From positions 5,986,001 to 6,050,000 of the forward strand of contig NZ_JAFBCL010000001.1 of assembly GCF_016907655.1 (NCBI RefSeq): a stretch of 64,000 nucleotides of DNA. Direction: 5' to 3'. Every line of letters starts with the position of its first letter. Position 1 is the stretch's first letter. A model generated the notes under the pieces. That model ran no database searches, was not told the DNA's origin, and saw only the letters and a list, made by a program, of their open reading frames with translations. Position numbers and translations under genes: made by a program. The DNA is from Saccharothrix algeriensis (GTDB lineage Bacteria > Actinomycetota > Actinomycetes > Mycobacteriales > Pseudonocardiaceae). This document shows, piece after piece, positions 51,555-59,558 of the stretch.

Positions 51555-51596
51555 CGTGCCGGGTTCCGGGGAGCCTCCTCCCCGGAACCCGGCACG
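51555..51596 (-). terminator. Strong hairpin terminator
   Basis: CGTGCCGGGTTCCGGGGAG (51555-51573) is fully complementary to 51578-51596 with a 4-base loop, 7 bases after the stop of the leftward gene at 51604. A 19-bp perfect stem; no U-run. Confidence 0.88.
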
Positions 51597-51603
51597 AGCG
51601 GTG

Positions 51604-51981
51604 TCACCGCAGGGTCGTCAGTGTCACGGTGAGTTTGCGGATCCCGGCGGAGCCGGGGCAGCTCACCGTTATGGGCGAGCCGTACCGCGCCGGGTCGCTG
51701 TGCACCATGCTCCCGTCGCCGCACTGCGCACTGACGCTGAAGTACCCGGCGGCCCCACCGTTGCCGTAGCACCTCACCGACGCCAACGCGCGCTCGCCGT
51801 AGGCGTAGGTGAAGAAGCAGATCGCGGCCCTCGCCTCGACCCTGCCCGAGCTGGACAGGTCCGGGGTGAGCGGAATCGTGATCTCCTCCCGGATCTCGCT
51901 CGCCGCCGCGGTCGTGGACCAGCCTGCCAGCGCTCCGAGCGCCAGCAGCGCGGCCATCACCAGACGAACCGATTTCGACAT
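51604..51981 (-). CDS. Small secreted protein of unknown function
   Basis: A 125-residue protein with a clear Sec signal peptide (VRLVMAALLALGALAGWSTT, cleavage near AAA-S) and about 98 mature residues. Four cysteines in the mature part (AICFF, VRCYG, AQCGD, VSCPG) could form two disulfides. Glycine- and serine-rich, beta-type sequence; no family recognised. It has its own terminator and stands alone. Confidence 0.72.
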   Translation of the reverse strand: MSKSVRLVMAALLALGALAGWSTTAAASEIREEITIPLTPDLSSSGRVEARAAICFFTYAYGERALASVRCYGNGGAAGYFSVSAQCGDGSMVHSDPARYGSPITVSCPGSAGIRKLTVTLTTLR

Positions 51982-52270
51982 GTCTCTCCCGTCGTGTCGC
52001 GGGGAACGGGTGGGGCGCGGTCACGCCCACCCGTGACGGAACACCCGACGACGACCGGATCACGCTGCCGCCCCGCGAATACGCAACCGTGGAAAAAGCG
52101 GCTGGACGCACCAGCGGGGTGGTGACGACGCCCCACCGCCGCGCCGCGAACAGCCGTACGCTGATCCCGGCGCCGGCCCGATCGGCGGAGGTCGCCCGGC
52201 CGCCGGTCGGCGGCACGCCGGCCGAGGCGCGGACTCGAGCCGGCGTGGAGCGTGGACGGGGGTTCCCGGA
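51982..52270. other. Divergent intergenic region
   Basis: About 290 bases. Position 52078-52105 is AT-richer than its surroundings (AATACGCAACCGTGGAAAAA) and may hold promoters. No gene seen. Confidence 0.35.
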
Positions 52271-52621
52271 GTGGTGGTGGTGATGCCCGACCTGCGTCGA
52301 GCCGACGGCCCGGACGAGTGCCGGCTCCTGCGCGACGTCGTGGGTGGGTGGCGCCCGGCCCTGCGCCGCCGCGGCCCGGCCGGAGCCGGGGCCGAGGTCG
52401 AGGTGGAGATCGACCAGGACGTCCTGCTCGTCGCCGGCGCCGAGGGCCGGGTGTGGCACCTGTACTTCGCGTTGGCCGGCTCCGCCGACTTCTTCGCCGA
52501 AGCGCTGACCAGGGCGCCGTTCGACACCTTCGTCTTCACGAATGACGCCGGCTACTTCGAGCTCCACGTTCCCCGGGAACGCGTGCCGGAACACGTCCTC
52601 GACGAAGCGGGAAGCGCTTGA
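52271..52621 (+). CDS. Hypothetical protein
   Basis: Up to 116 residues, soluble, alpha/beta, with VEIDQDVLLVAGAEGRVWHL and FDTFVFTNDAGYFELHVPRE. No family recognised. The start is ambiguous: four consecutive GTG codons run into ATG at 52283, with GGAG at 52268-52271, so translation probably begins within this run. Codon use matches real genes. It precedes the AraC-type gene by 45 bases and may be co-transcribed. Confidence 0.6.
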   Translation: MVVVMPDLRRADGPDECRLLRDVVGGWRPALRRRGPAGAGAEVEVEIDQDVLLVAGAEGRVWHLYFALAGSADFFAEALTRAPFDTFVFTNDAGYFELHVPRERVPEHVLDEAGSA

Positions 52622-52666
52622 CCCGGTGCGGCCGGGTGGCCGCCGCGCCGGGTGGGAAGGGGTGCG

Positions 52667-53563
52667 ATGAGGGAGATCGGGGGGCCGTCGACCGGCTACG
52701 ACGGCGATTTCTGGAGGAGCCGGGTGCCGGACCGCCGCTTGGCGCGCTGGGTCAGCTTCTACTTCGCCTACCGCCGGACGACCGAGGTGCCGCAGCGGCG
52801 CAGCCTGGCCGCGCTGAACTCGGTCGTGCTGGTCATCGACCTGGACACGCCGGTCCGGCGCCGGGTGGTGGGGTCCGCGCCGGCCGTGGACTCGCCGGTC
52901 ACCGGGTTGTCGGACCGGCCGACGGTCTACGAGATCGGGGGCCGGGAGCACGCGGTCGTCGTGGAGCTCACCCCGTTGGGGGCGCGGGCACTGTTCGCCG
53001 TGCCGCCGCGGGAGCTTGCGAACACCAGCGTGGCGTTCGGCGACCTCCTCGGCGCTCGCGCGCGCCGCCTCGCGGAGGAGCTGTCGGGCGCCCGGGACTG
53101 GGATCACCGCTTCCGGATCCTGGACCACAGGTTGGCGACCTGGATCGCGGACGGCCCGGGACTCGCCGTGCCGTTCGACGCCGGCTGGCGGAGCCTGACC
53201 GCGGCGACCGGGAACCTCGGGGTCCACGACCTGGCGCGGCGCTCGGGCCTGAGCCGGCAGCGCCTGAGCACCGGCTTCCACCGGGAGGTCGGCCTGCCGC
53301 CGAAGACGGTCGGGAGGATCGCCCGGTGCCACCGGGCGATCCGGCTCCTGACCGGCCCGGACCCGTTGCCGCTCTCAACCGTCGCCCAGCTGTGCGGGTA
53401 CGCCGACCAAGCGCACCTCAACCGGGACTTCCGCCTGCTGGTCGGGTGCTCCCCGACCACGCTGCTCCGCCCCGGCAACGCCCGGACCGACCTCTTCCTC
53501 GGCAACCTGCTCAGGCTGCGCCCTCCGGCGGACGGCGCCCGGCCGGGGCCCGGGGCACGGTAG
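52667..53563 (+). CDS. AraC-family transcriptional regulator
   Basis: A 298-residue regulator. The N-terminal domain (RLARWVSFYFAYRRTTEVPQ to VVVELTPLGARALFAVPPRE) resembles DUF6597/AraC-type ligand domains of the kind that start with a Y-x-P-like segment. The two helix-turn-helices are LGVHDLARRSGLSRQRLSTG and LSTVAQLCGYADQAHLNRDF. GGGAAGGGG precedes the ATG. Target unknown; the small gene just upstream is a candidate. Confidence 0.9.
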   Translation: MREIGGPSTGYDGDFWRSRVPDRRLARWVSFYFAYRRTTEVPQRRSLAALNSVVLVIDLDTPVRRRVVGSAPAVDSPVTGLSDRPTVYEIGGREHAVVVELTPLGARALFAVPPRELANTSVAFGDLLGARARRLAEELSGARDWDHRFRILDHRLATWIADGPGLAVPFDAGWRSLTAATGNLGVHDLARRSGLSRQRLSTGFHREVGLPPKTVGRIARCHRAIRLLTGPDPLPLSTVAQLCGYADQAHLNRDFRLLVGCSPTTLLRPGNARTDLFLGNLLRLRPPADGARPGPGAR

Positions 53564-53597
53564 GGCCGCACCGCGCGTCGGGCCGCGCCGCGGGAAC

Positions 53598-53624
53598 GGC
53601 CTGGCCGGTCGACCCGGCCAGGCC
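53598..53624. terminator. Bidirectional hairpin terminator
   Basis: GGCCTGGCCGG (53598-53608) pairs with 53614-53624 around a 5-base loop, between the convergent AraC and inhibitor-like genes. Confidence 0.75.
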
Positions 53625-53644
53625 ACCACCCCCCTCGGCGACCG

Positions 53645-54055
53645 CTACCGGCACACGTCGCCTTCGACGTTGCCTGCCAGTCCGATCGCGTCAGCGCGGT
53701 CGTTCGCGTTGGGCACGACGTTGCCCTGGAAGCCCGGCCGGTACGTGCCGAGGTGGATCCAGCACTCCCGGTCCCGGTCCCAGTCGTACAGCCGGCCCGT
53801 CCACGGGCTCCTGTTCCAGACCGACGTCGCCTTGTCGCCCCTGCCCTCGTTCCCGATGTTGGTGAAGTTCGCCGCGGTGCCGCGCAGCAGCGTTCCCCCG
53901 TTCACGTGCCAGAACACGCAGAACAGCCCGGCCTGGCACTCGTCCCACGACCGGACGGAGACCTCGGCGCGGGCGGCGCCGGTCTGGACCGCGACCCCCA
54001 GCAGGGCGGAGACCGCGAGAGCGGCCCCGATCCTTCGAACCCCGGTTGCGAACAT
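53645..54055 (-). CDS. Peptidase inhibitor family I36-like secreted protein
   Basis: A 136-residue exported protein: signal peptide VRRIGAALAVSALLGVAVQT ending near ARA-E, then a beta-gamma-crystallin-like domain with CQAGLFCVFWHVNGGTLLRG, SVWNRSPWTGRLYDWDRDRE and a closing DVCR. This is the I36 pattern (SMI-type metalloprotease inhibitors of Streptomyces). The mature part has four cysteines. Actual inhibition is not shown. GGGGAGAA lies before the ATG. Confidence 0.85.
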   Translation of the reverse strand: MFATGVRRIGAALAVSALLGVAVQTGAARAEVSVRSWDECQAGLFCVFWHVNGGTLLRGTAANFTNIGNEGRGDKATSVWNRSPWTGRLYDWDRDRECWIHLGTYRPGFQGNVVPNANDRADAIGLAGNVEGDVCR

Positions 54056-54442
54056 GGTCGTTCTCCCCTCGACAGATCCGTGTGAAGGCTGCTCGCGGGC
54101 ACCGGTGCCGCCAAGCGGGTCCCCGCCTGCCGTGGTGACCGCGAACCGCGAGGTCGAAGCTATCGGCGGGCCGTGGCCGAGTCTTGGAAAAATGTCGCCC
54201 GCGATCACCCGTTGAACGCCCCCGACGCGCCCGTCGAGGGACGACCCGGCCAGTGCCCGCCATGACCGGGGACGAAACAACTCCGCCCGGATGCCGCGCA
54301 CCGACGCCAGACACCGAACACCTTGTCGCTGCGTCACCACCACCCTCGGTCACCAGGACACGTACGGGTGATTCGGTCGGTGCGGCGGTTGTCGGAAACC
54401 GCTCGGGGCAGCCCCGGAACCACAGGTCTGAGAGGTGGTCCG
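54056..54442. promoter_or_regulatory. Promoter region of the mycosporine-type operon
   Basis: A 387-base gap between divergent genes with no credible gene. It must contain the promoter of the three-gene operon on the right. I see no convincing -10/-35 pair or long palindrome. Confidence 0.4.
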
Positions 54443-55726
54443 GTGACGTCGTTCCTGCCCGGCGTGCGCGGTGTCGCGCTGCTGACCGCGCTGGTCGTCA
54501 CGGCTCCGGTGACGGTTCTGGTGTGCGGTGTGGCGCACCTGCTGGCACCGCGCCGGCCTTGCGGCGCCCGCACGACGGTGCTGATCACCACCACCCACAT
54601 GACCAAGAGCCTCCTGCTGGCCAGGAAGTTCCACGAGGCGGGCCACCGCGTGGTGGCCGTGTCGACACCCCGGCACAGGTGGGGCCCGTTGCGGTTCTCC
54701 CGCGCCTGCTGCGCGTTCCACCCGGTCGCCGACCCCGCCCTGGACCCCGTCGGCTACGTCCGGGACCTCGTCGCGGTGATCCGGGCCGAGGGCGTGGACA
54801 CGGTCGTGCCGGTCATCGACGAACCCGGTCTCTCGCAACCGACCTCCGACGCCGTGCCCGTGCTGGCCGGGTTCTGCTCGGTGCTGGCCAACGAGCCCGG
54901 CGTGCACCGCCGGCTCAACGACAAGGCGGGTTTCGCCGAGCTGGTGCTGGACGCGGGGCTGCCCGGCCCGGAGACGCGGCGGATCACCGACGTGCGGCAG
55001 GTGCGCGACGCCGACTTCGCGGGCCGCCAGTACGTGCTCAAGCCGCCCGAGTGGACGTCGATGGCGTCCGACCACCGCGTGGTCGTGGTGTCCGACCCGG
55101 CGGCCCCACCGGCCGACCTGCCGATCGGGCCGGACCGGCCGTGGGTGCTGCAACGGCGTGTCACCGGCCGCGAGTACTGCGCTCACACGACGTGCCGCAG
55201 TGGGCGGATCACCGCGTACACGTGCTCGGAGTCCTCGGCGCTCCAGCTCAACTACCGCCACGTCGAGGTGCCCGCGATCTGGCGGTGGGTGCGCGACTTC
55301 GTCGCCGCGCACCGGCTGGAAGGCCAGGTGTCGTTCGACTTCATCCTCGGCGACGACGGCGTGCCCTACGCCATCGAGTGCAACCCGCGGCCCCACTCGG
55401 CACTGGTGGCGTTCCACGACAGCCCGGACCTGGCCGCGGCCTACCTCGACCCCGCCCACGACGGCGTCGCCCGCCCGCTGCCCGGCTCGCCGGCGGTGCA
55501 CTGGCTGGGCGCGGAACTGGGCCGGCTGCGGCAGGTGCTGCGTCGGCGGGAACTGCGGGCGTGGCTGCGCGGGCTCGTGCGCGGCAAGGACAGCGTGTTC
55601 GACTGGCGCGACCCCTTGCCGTTCCTGGTGATGCACCACGTGCAGTTCCCCGTGCTCGTGCTGCGCGCGCTGGCCGCGCGCAAGCGGTGGGAGCGCGTCA
55701 ACTGGGCCACCGGAAAGCTCGTATGA
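54443..55726 (+). CDS. mysC: MysC-like ATP-grasp ligase of mycosporine synthesis
   Basis: A 427-residue protein with an N-terminal membrane helix (GVALLTALVVTAPVTVLVCG) and an ATP-grasp domain. MTKSLLLARKFHEAGHRVVA, QLNYRHVEVPAIWRWVRDFV and VPYAIECNPRPHSALVAFHD, plus the ending GKLV, match cyanobacterial MysC closely from memory. MysC joins glycine to 4-deoxygadusol to form mycosporine-glycine. Start GTG at 54443. It is first in the operon, whereas in many clusters it comes third. Confidence 0.88.
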   Translation: MTSFLPGVRGVALLTALVVTAPVTVLVCGVAHLLAPRRPCGARTTVLITTTHMTKSLLLARKFHEAGHRVVAVSTPRHRWGPLRFSRACCAFHPVADPALDPVGYVRDLVAVIRAEGVDTVVPVIDEPGLSQPTSDAVPVLAGFCSVLANEPGVHRRLNDKAGFAELVLDAGLPGPETRRITDVRQVRDADFAGRQYVLKPPEWTSMASDHRVVVVSDPAAPPADLPIGPDRPWVLQRRVTGREYCAHTTCRSGRITAYTCSESSALQLNYRHVEVPAIWRWVRDFVAAHRLEGQVSFDFILGDDGVPYAIECNPRPHSALVAFHDSPDLAAAYLDPAHDGVARPLPGSPAVHWLGAELGRLRQVLRRRELRAWLRGLVRGKDSVFDWRDPLPFLVMHHVQFPVLVLRALAARKRWERVNWATGKLV

Positions 55727-55744
55727 CACCGAAAGGGACATCCG

Positions 55745-57019
55745 ATGACGGACTCGCTGGACAACGGCAAGTACGCCACCTCCGCCCACTACACCGGGTC
55801 GGGGCACATCCGGTGCGGCCCCGGTGGGCGGTCGTTCACCGTGGACGCGACCTTCGGCCTGCGCAGCGAGGTGCGGCTGGTGAACCGGGTGTTCGACCCC
55901 GCGACCCCCGACCTGGCCGAGGTGTACCGGCCCGCGGGGCGGTGTGTGGCCATCGTGGACGCCACCGTGGACCACCTGCACGGCAACGCCCTGCGGGAGT
56001 ACTTCACCGCGCACGGCATCCCACTGGTGACGATGGTGTGCCGGGCGCTGGAGGCGGACAAGACCCTCGACACCGTGTGCCGCATGACCGCGTTCCTGGG
56101 CAGCGACGGGTGCGACGTCGCCCGCGGCGAACCGGTGCTGGTCGTCGGCGGCGGCGTGCTCACCGACACGGCCGGCCTGGCGTGCGCCCTGCTCAACCGG
56201 CGCACCCCGTACGTCATGGTGGGCACCAGCATCGTCTCGGCGGTCGACGCGGGCCCGTCCCCGCGCACGTGCGTCAACGGCACCCTGATGAAGAACGCCC
56301 TGGGCGCCTACCACCCGCCGGTGCTCACCCTGGTGGACCGGGCCCTGTTCAGCACCCTGGCGCCCGAGCACCTGCGGCACGGCGCGGCCGAGATCGTGAA
56401 GATGGCGGCCGTCGACGACGAGGCGCTGTTCACCCTGCTCCAGCGGCACGGCCGCGCGCTGCTGGACACCCGGTTCGCCACCACCGGCGACGACCCGGAC
56501 CTGGCGGCCGTCGCCGACGAGGTGCTGTTCCGCTCCCTCCACGCCTACATGCGGCACGAGGGCACCAACATGTTCGAGACGCGGCAGGACCGCCCGCACG
56601 CCTACGGCCACACCTGGAGCGCGAAGTTCGAGCCGGTCGCGGGGCTGCTGCACGGTCACGCGGTGGCGGTGGAGATGGCGCTCACCGCGACGCTGGCGAC
56701 CCTGGTGGGCTGGTTGGACGAGGACGGCCGCGACGCGCTGGTGGCGGTGTGCCGCGACCTGGGCCTGGCCGTGCACCACCCGGTGATCGAGGACCTGGCG
56801 CTGATGAAGGTCGCGCAGGACACCATGCGGCGCAAGCGCGGCGGCTCGGCGCTGTGGGCGGTGGTCCCGCGCGGCGGCCTGGGCAAGTGCGACTACCTGG
56901 ACGACGTCGAGGACGCGCTGCTGGCCGAGGCGGTGGACCGGCACCGGGCGCACTGCGACCGGTTCCCCGACGGCGGGAGCGGGCTGGGCATGTACCTGCG
57001 CGACGCGAGGTGGACGTGA
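55745..57019 (+). CDS. Sugar-phosphate cyclase (DDGS/EEVS-like, 3-dehydroquinate synthase superfamily)
   Basis: A 424-residue NAD- and metal-dependent cyclase. LVVGGGVLTDTAGLACALLN is the NAD region; KNALGAYHPP and PHAYGHTWSAKFEP with LLHGHAVAVEM hold catalytic and zinc-binding residues. With MysC and the O-methyltransferase it should make demethyl-4-deoxygadusol from sedoheptulose 7-phosphate. One oddity: the segment SAVDAGPSPRTCVNGTLMKN has Arg where cyclases of this superfamily normally have the first Lys of a K-T-x-V-N motif. An EEVS or EVS activity is an alternative. Confidence 0.85.
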   Translation: MTDSLDNGKYATSAHYTGSGHIRCGPGGRSFTVDATFGLRSEVRLVNRVFDPATPDLAEVYRPAGRCVAIVDATVDHLHGNALREYFTAHGIPLVTMVCRALEADKTLDTVCRMTAFLGSDGCDVARGEPVLVVGGGVLTDTAGLACALLNRRTPYVMVGTSIVSAVDAGPSPRTCVNGTLMKNALGAYHPPVLTLVDRALFSTLAPEHLRHGAAEIVKMAAVDDEALFTLLQRHGRALLDTRFATTGDDPDLAAVADEVLFRSLHAYMRHEGTNMFETRQDRPHAYGHTWSAKFEPVAGLLHGHAVAVEMALTATLATLVGWLDEDGRDALVAVCRDLGLAVHHPVIEDLALMKVAQDTMRRKRGGSALWAVVPRGGLGKCDYLDDVEDALLAEAVDRHRAHCDRFPDGGSGLGMYLRDARWT

Positions 57020-57783
57020 TGCGACCGGTGACCCCGCTGGCGATCCTGGCCCACGAGTTGGAGCTGCTCGACCGGCGGCAGCCGTCCGCGCGCCTGGACC
57101 GGGCCCGCGCGCTGGCCTCGCGGCTCGACGACTACCTCTCGGCGATGACCGTGCCGGAGTCCGACCGGCTCGCGGCGGTGAACCGGCGGACCCTCGGGCA
57201 CCCGTGGGCCCGCCCCGGGGGCGCGGTGGCGACCCTGGAGCCGGAGATGCTGTCCGGCCACGTCGAGGGGCAGCTGCTCAGGTTCCTGGTCGCGGTGTCC
57301 GGCGCCCGCCGGGTGCTGGAGATCGGCACGTTCACCGGCTACTCGGCGCTGGCGATGGCGGAGTCGCTGCCCGCCGACGGCCGCCTGGTCACCTGCGAGG
57401 CGGATCCGGGCGCGGCGGCGATCGCCCGCGACGCGTTCGCCGGCTGCGACCGGATCACCCTGGAGGAAGGTCCCGCCCTGGCGACGCTGGAACGGCTCGC
57501 CGACGCGGGCGAGGTGTTCGACTTCGCCTTCGTGGACGCCGACAAGACCCAGTACTGGGACTACCTCGACCTGGCCCACCGCCGCGGGCTGTTCGCCCCC
57601 GGAGCCGTGGTGGTGGTGGACAACACCCTGTACCAGGGCGAGGTCTACCTGGACCCGGCGCACCGGTCGCCGCGGGGCGAGGCCGTCGCCGGGTTCAACG
57701 CGCGGGTGGCCGCGCACCCCGCGTTCGAGCAGGTGCTGCTGCCGCTGCGCGACGGGGTCACCCTGATCCGGGTCCTGACCTGA
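57019..57783 (+). CDS. mysB: O-methyltransferase (MysB-like)
   Basis: A 254-residue class I SAM methyltransferase of the catechol/caffeoyl-CoA type: VLEIGTFTGYSALAMAESLP (SAM-binding), FDFAFVDADKTQYWDYLDLA (metal site) and AVVVVDNTLYQGEVYLDPA. Next to the cyclase it should methylate demethyl-4-deoxygadusol to 4-deoxygadusol. Its ATG overlaps the cyclase stop by one base (TGATG). Last gene of the set; no MysD (D-Ala-D-Ala ligase-like) or NRPS follows. Confidence 0.9.
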   Translation: MRPVTPLAILAHELELLDRRQPSARLDRARALASRLDDYLSAMTVPESDRLAAVNRRTLGHPWARPGGAVATLEPEMLSGHVEGQLLRFLVAVSGARRVLEIGTFTGYSALAMAESLPADGRLVTCEADPGAAAIARDAFAGCDRITLEEGPALATLERLADAGEVFDFAFVDADKTQYWDYLDLAHRRGLFAPGAVVVVDNTLYQGEVYLDPAHRSPRGEAVAGFNARVAAHPAFEQVLLPLRDGVTLIRVLT

Positions 57784-57941
57784 CCGGTCCCCCGCGAGGC
57801 GGGCTCCCGACCGGGCGCGGCCCCCGCGGCACGGCGGGCCGGTGCGCGGCCCCGCCGCCGAGCTGGGACGATGTGGCGGGCAGCCCGCACGGTCCGGGCT
57901 CGCCACCACCGCACCACGACAGACTGGCAGGGACTGACACC

Positions 57942-58829
57942 GTGGCATTGCCCTACGGACCCGATGACGACCACGCGGCGAACCGGTTCGTCAACCTCGC
58001 GCTGCGCAACCGCGACGCCGAGGAGTGGCGGCTGCTGGCCTCCGACGCCTACGTCGAGCAGACCGACCGGGTGCTGCAGGGGATGCTGGACCGGATCGCG
58101 GCGGACCGCGCGCACCGCGGCGCCGAGCGGGAGGCGGCCCGGGCGCGGCTGGCCGAGGGGGAGATCACCCGGGTCGAGTACGAGCGCGCGGTCGCCGAGA
58201 GCGGCGAGCGGGCCAGGAAGACCTCGCACTTCGAGGCGCTGGTGCGGGAACGCCACCGGCTGATCGCGGCGCAGGTGCGCCGGCTGCGCGGCGAGGACGT
58301 CCGCGACGAGCTGATGAGCCTGGTGGTCGCCCTGGGCGAGGCGATCGGCGCCCACCGGGCCGCCGTGCTCGGCGGTGGCGGCGGGGCCACCGCGGCCGAC
58401 CGGGCGCTGTGGGAGCGGCTGACGGCCCTCGACGTGCCCGGCCCGACCGGTCGCACGTCGTTGGAGGCGCTGGTCGGGCAGCGCTCGGCGCAGCAGGACG
58501 GGCACGGGCGGGTGCTCGCGGGGATCGTCCTGGACCTGGCCGGCGACGCGCCGTCCGTCGCGCGCGCCGACCTGCTGGACGTGTGGAAGAAGGAGGTCGC
58601 GCGGACGCTGACGGCCGAGGAGCGGGCGGAGTTCGCCGCCAGGGGCAAGGGCTCGCTGGTGACCGACAAGCTCCGCAAGGCGATGGGCCTGCTGGAGCGC
58701 CGCGGCCTGGTCGCCCGCTCCGGCCCGCAGGGCGACCAGCGCGTCGACCTCCTCGACCGCGCCGGCCTGGTGGCCCTGGCCGAGGCCCCGGAGCGGCCGG
58801 CCGACGGGGAGCACCCGGCCGACGGGTGA
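57942..58829 (+). CDS. Hypothetical protein with coiled coil and winged-helix-like end
   Basis: A 295-residue soluble protein. Residues about 25-120 are charged and helical with heptad character (LQGMLDRIAADRAHRGAERE to LVRERHRLIAAQVRRLRGED). The last 90 residues (LVTDKLRKAMGLLERRGLVA then RVDLLDRAGLVALAEAP) look like a winged helix. A glycine-rich linker lies between. No family recognised; a DNA-binding or scaffold role is possible. GTG 57942 follows GGCAGGGAC. Confidence 0.65.
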   Translation: MALPYGPDDDHAANRFVNLALRNRDAEEWRLLASDAYVEQTDRVLQGMLDRIAADRAHRGAEREAARARLAEGEITRVEYERAVAESGERARKTSHFEALVRERHRLIAAQVRRLRGEDVRDELMSLVVALGEAIGAHRAAVLGGGGGATAADRALWERLTALDVPGPTGRTSLEALVGQRSAQQDGHGRVLAGIVLDLAGDAPSVARADLLDVWKKEVARTLTAEERAEFAARGKGSLVTDKLRKAMGLLERRGLVARSGPQGDQRVDLLDRAGLVALAEAPERPADGEHPADG

Positions 58830-58832
58830 GGC

Positions 58833-58894
58833 GCGGTCGGCGGGTCGGGTGCGGTCGGCGGGCGGGGCGCGGTCGGCGGGTCGGGTGCGGCCGG
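58833..58894. repeat. Tandem 18-bp G-rich repeats
   Basis: GCGGTCGGCGGGTCGGGT occurs at 58833 and 58869 with a two-base variant at 58851 and a partial fourth copy. It follows directly on a gene stop. The G-tracts could form a quadruplex on the plus strand. Confidence 0.75.
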
Positions 58895-59066
58895 TTCCGG
58901 CGCGGCGCCGGGGGCGCGCACCGCCGTGATCACGGCCGAGGCGTCGCTTCGAGCCGCCGAACCGGGCGGGCGCCCGCTGCGCGTGCTCCTCGAACACGGC
59001 CGATTCGTCCTTCCGGGTCTGCCCGGCACAACGCGCCGCGCCGACCATGGAGCGGAGGAGGCCCTG

Positions 59067-59504
59067 ATGCACCAGTACTGGCGGCCGGGGTGGCCGCGCC
59101 ACCGGATCGCGCAGGCGGTCGTCGCGGTGGCGGTCGCGGTGGGTGTTTCGCTGCCCTGGGACCGCCACTCGTTCACCGCCCGGGTCGCGGCGAACGAGTG
59201 GTGCTGGCTGGTCCTGTGCGCGGCGGCCTTCGGCTGCGGCTCGATCGTCCACCACCTGTCCGCGAAGCGCGTGCTCACCGCCATGGCGGCGGTGAGCCTG
59301 GTGCTGTTCTCGCTGCTCTCCGGTCCCGCGTGGTGGACGGTCGCGGGGTGGGTGCTCGTGCTGTGGCTGTCCATCGCGTGCCCTAGGGAGCACCGGCTGG
59401 ACGAGATCATCGCGCCGGACCACGGCACGGTCCGACCGACGGCCGCGGAGCTGATGGCCCACTGGCGGGGAAAGCGGGAGCCGGGGTCGGAACGGCGGAG
59501 CTGA
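59067..59504 (+). CDS. Small membrane protein of unknown function
   Basis: A 145-residue protein with about four helices (IAQAVVAVAVAVGVSLPW, CWLVLCAAAFGCGSIVHH, LTAMAAVSLVLFSLLSG, WWTVAGWVLVLWLSIA) and a hydrophilic tail. ATG 59067 is preferred for its GGAGGAG site. No family recognised. It converges with the ATP-grasp gene. Confidence 0.65.
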   Translation: MHQYWRPGWPRHRIAQAVVAVAVAVGVSLPWDRHSFTARVAANEWCWLVLCAAAFGCGSIVHHLSAKRVLTAMAAVSLVLFSLLSGPAWWTVAGWVLVLWLSIACPREHRLDEIIAPDHGTVRPTAAELMAHWRGKREPGSERRS

Positions 59505-59558
59505 GGGGGCGCAGGGCCGCACGACGACGCCGGCTGCCCTCGGTGCTCGCGCACCCGG

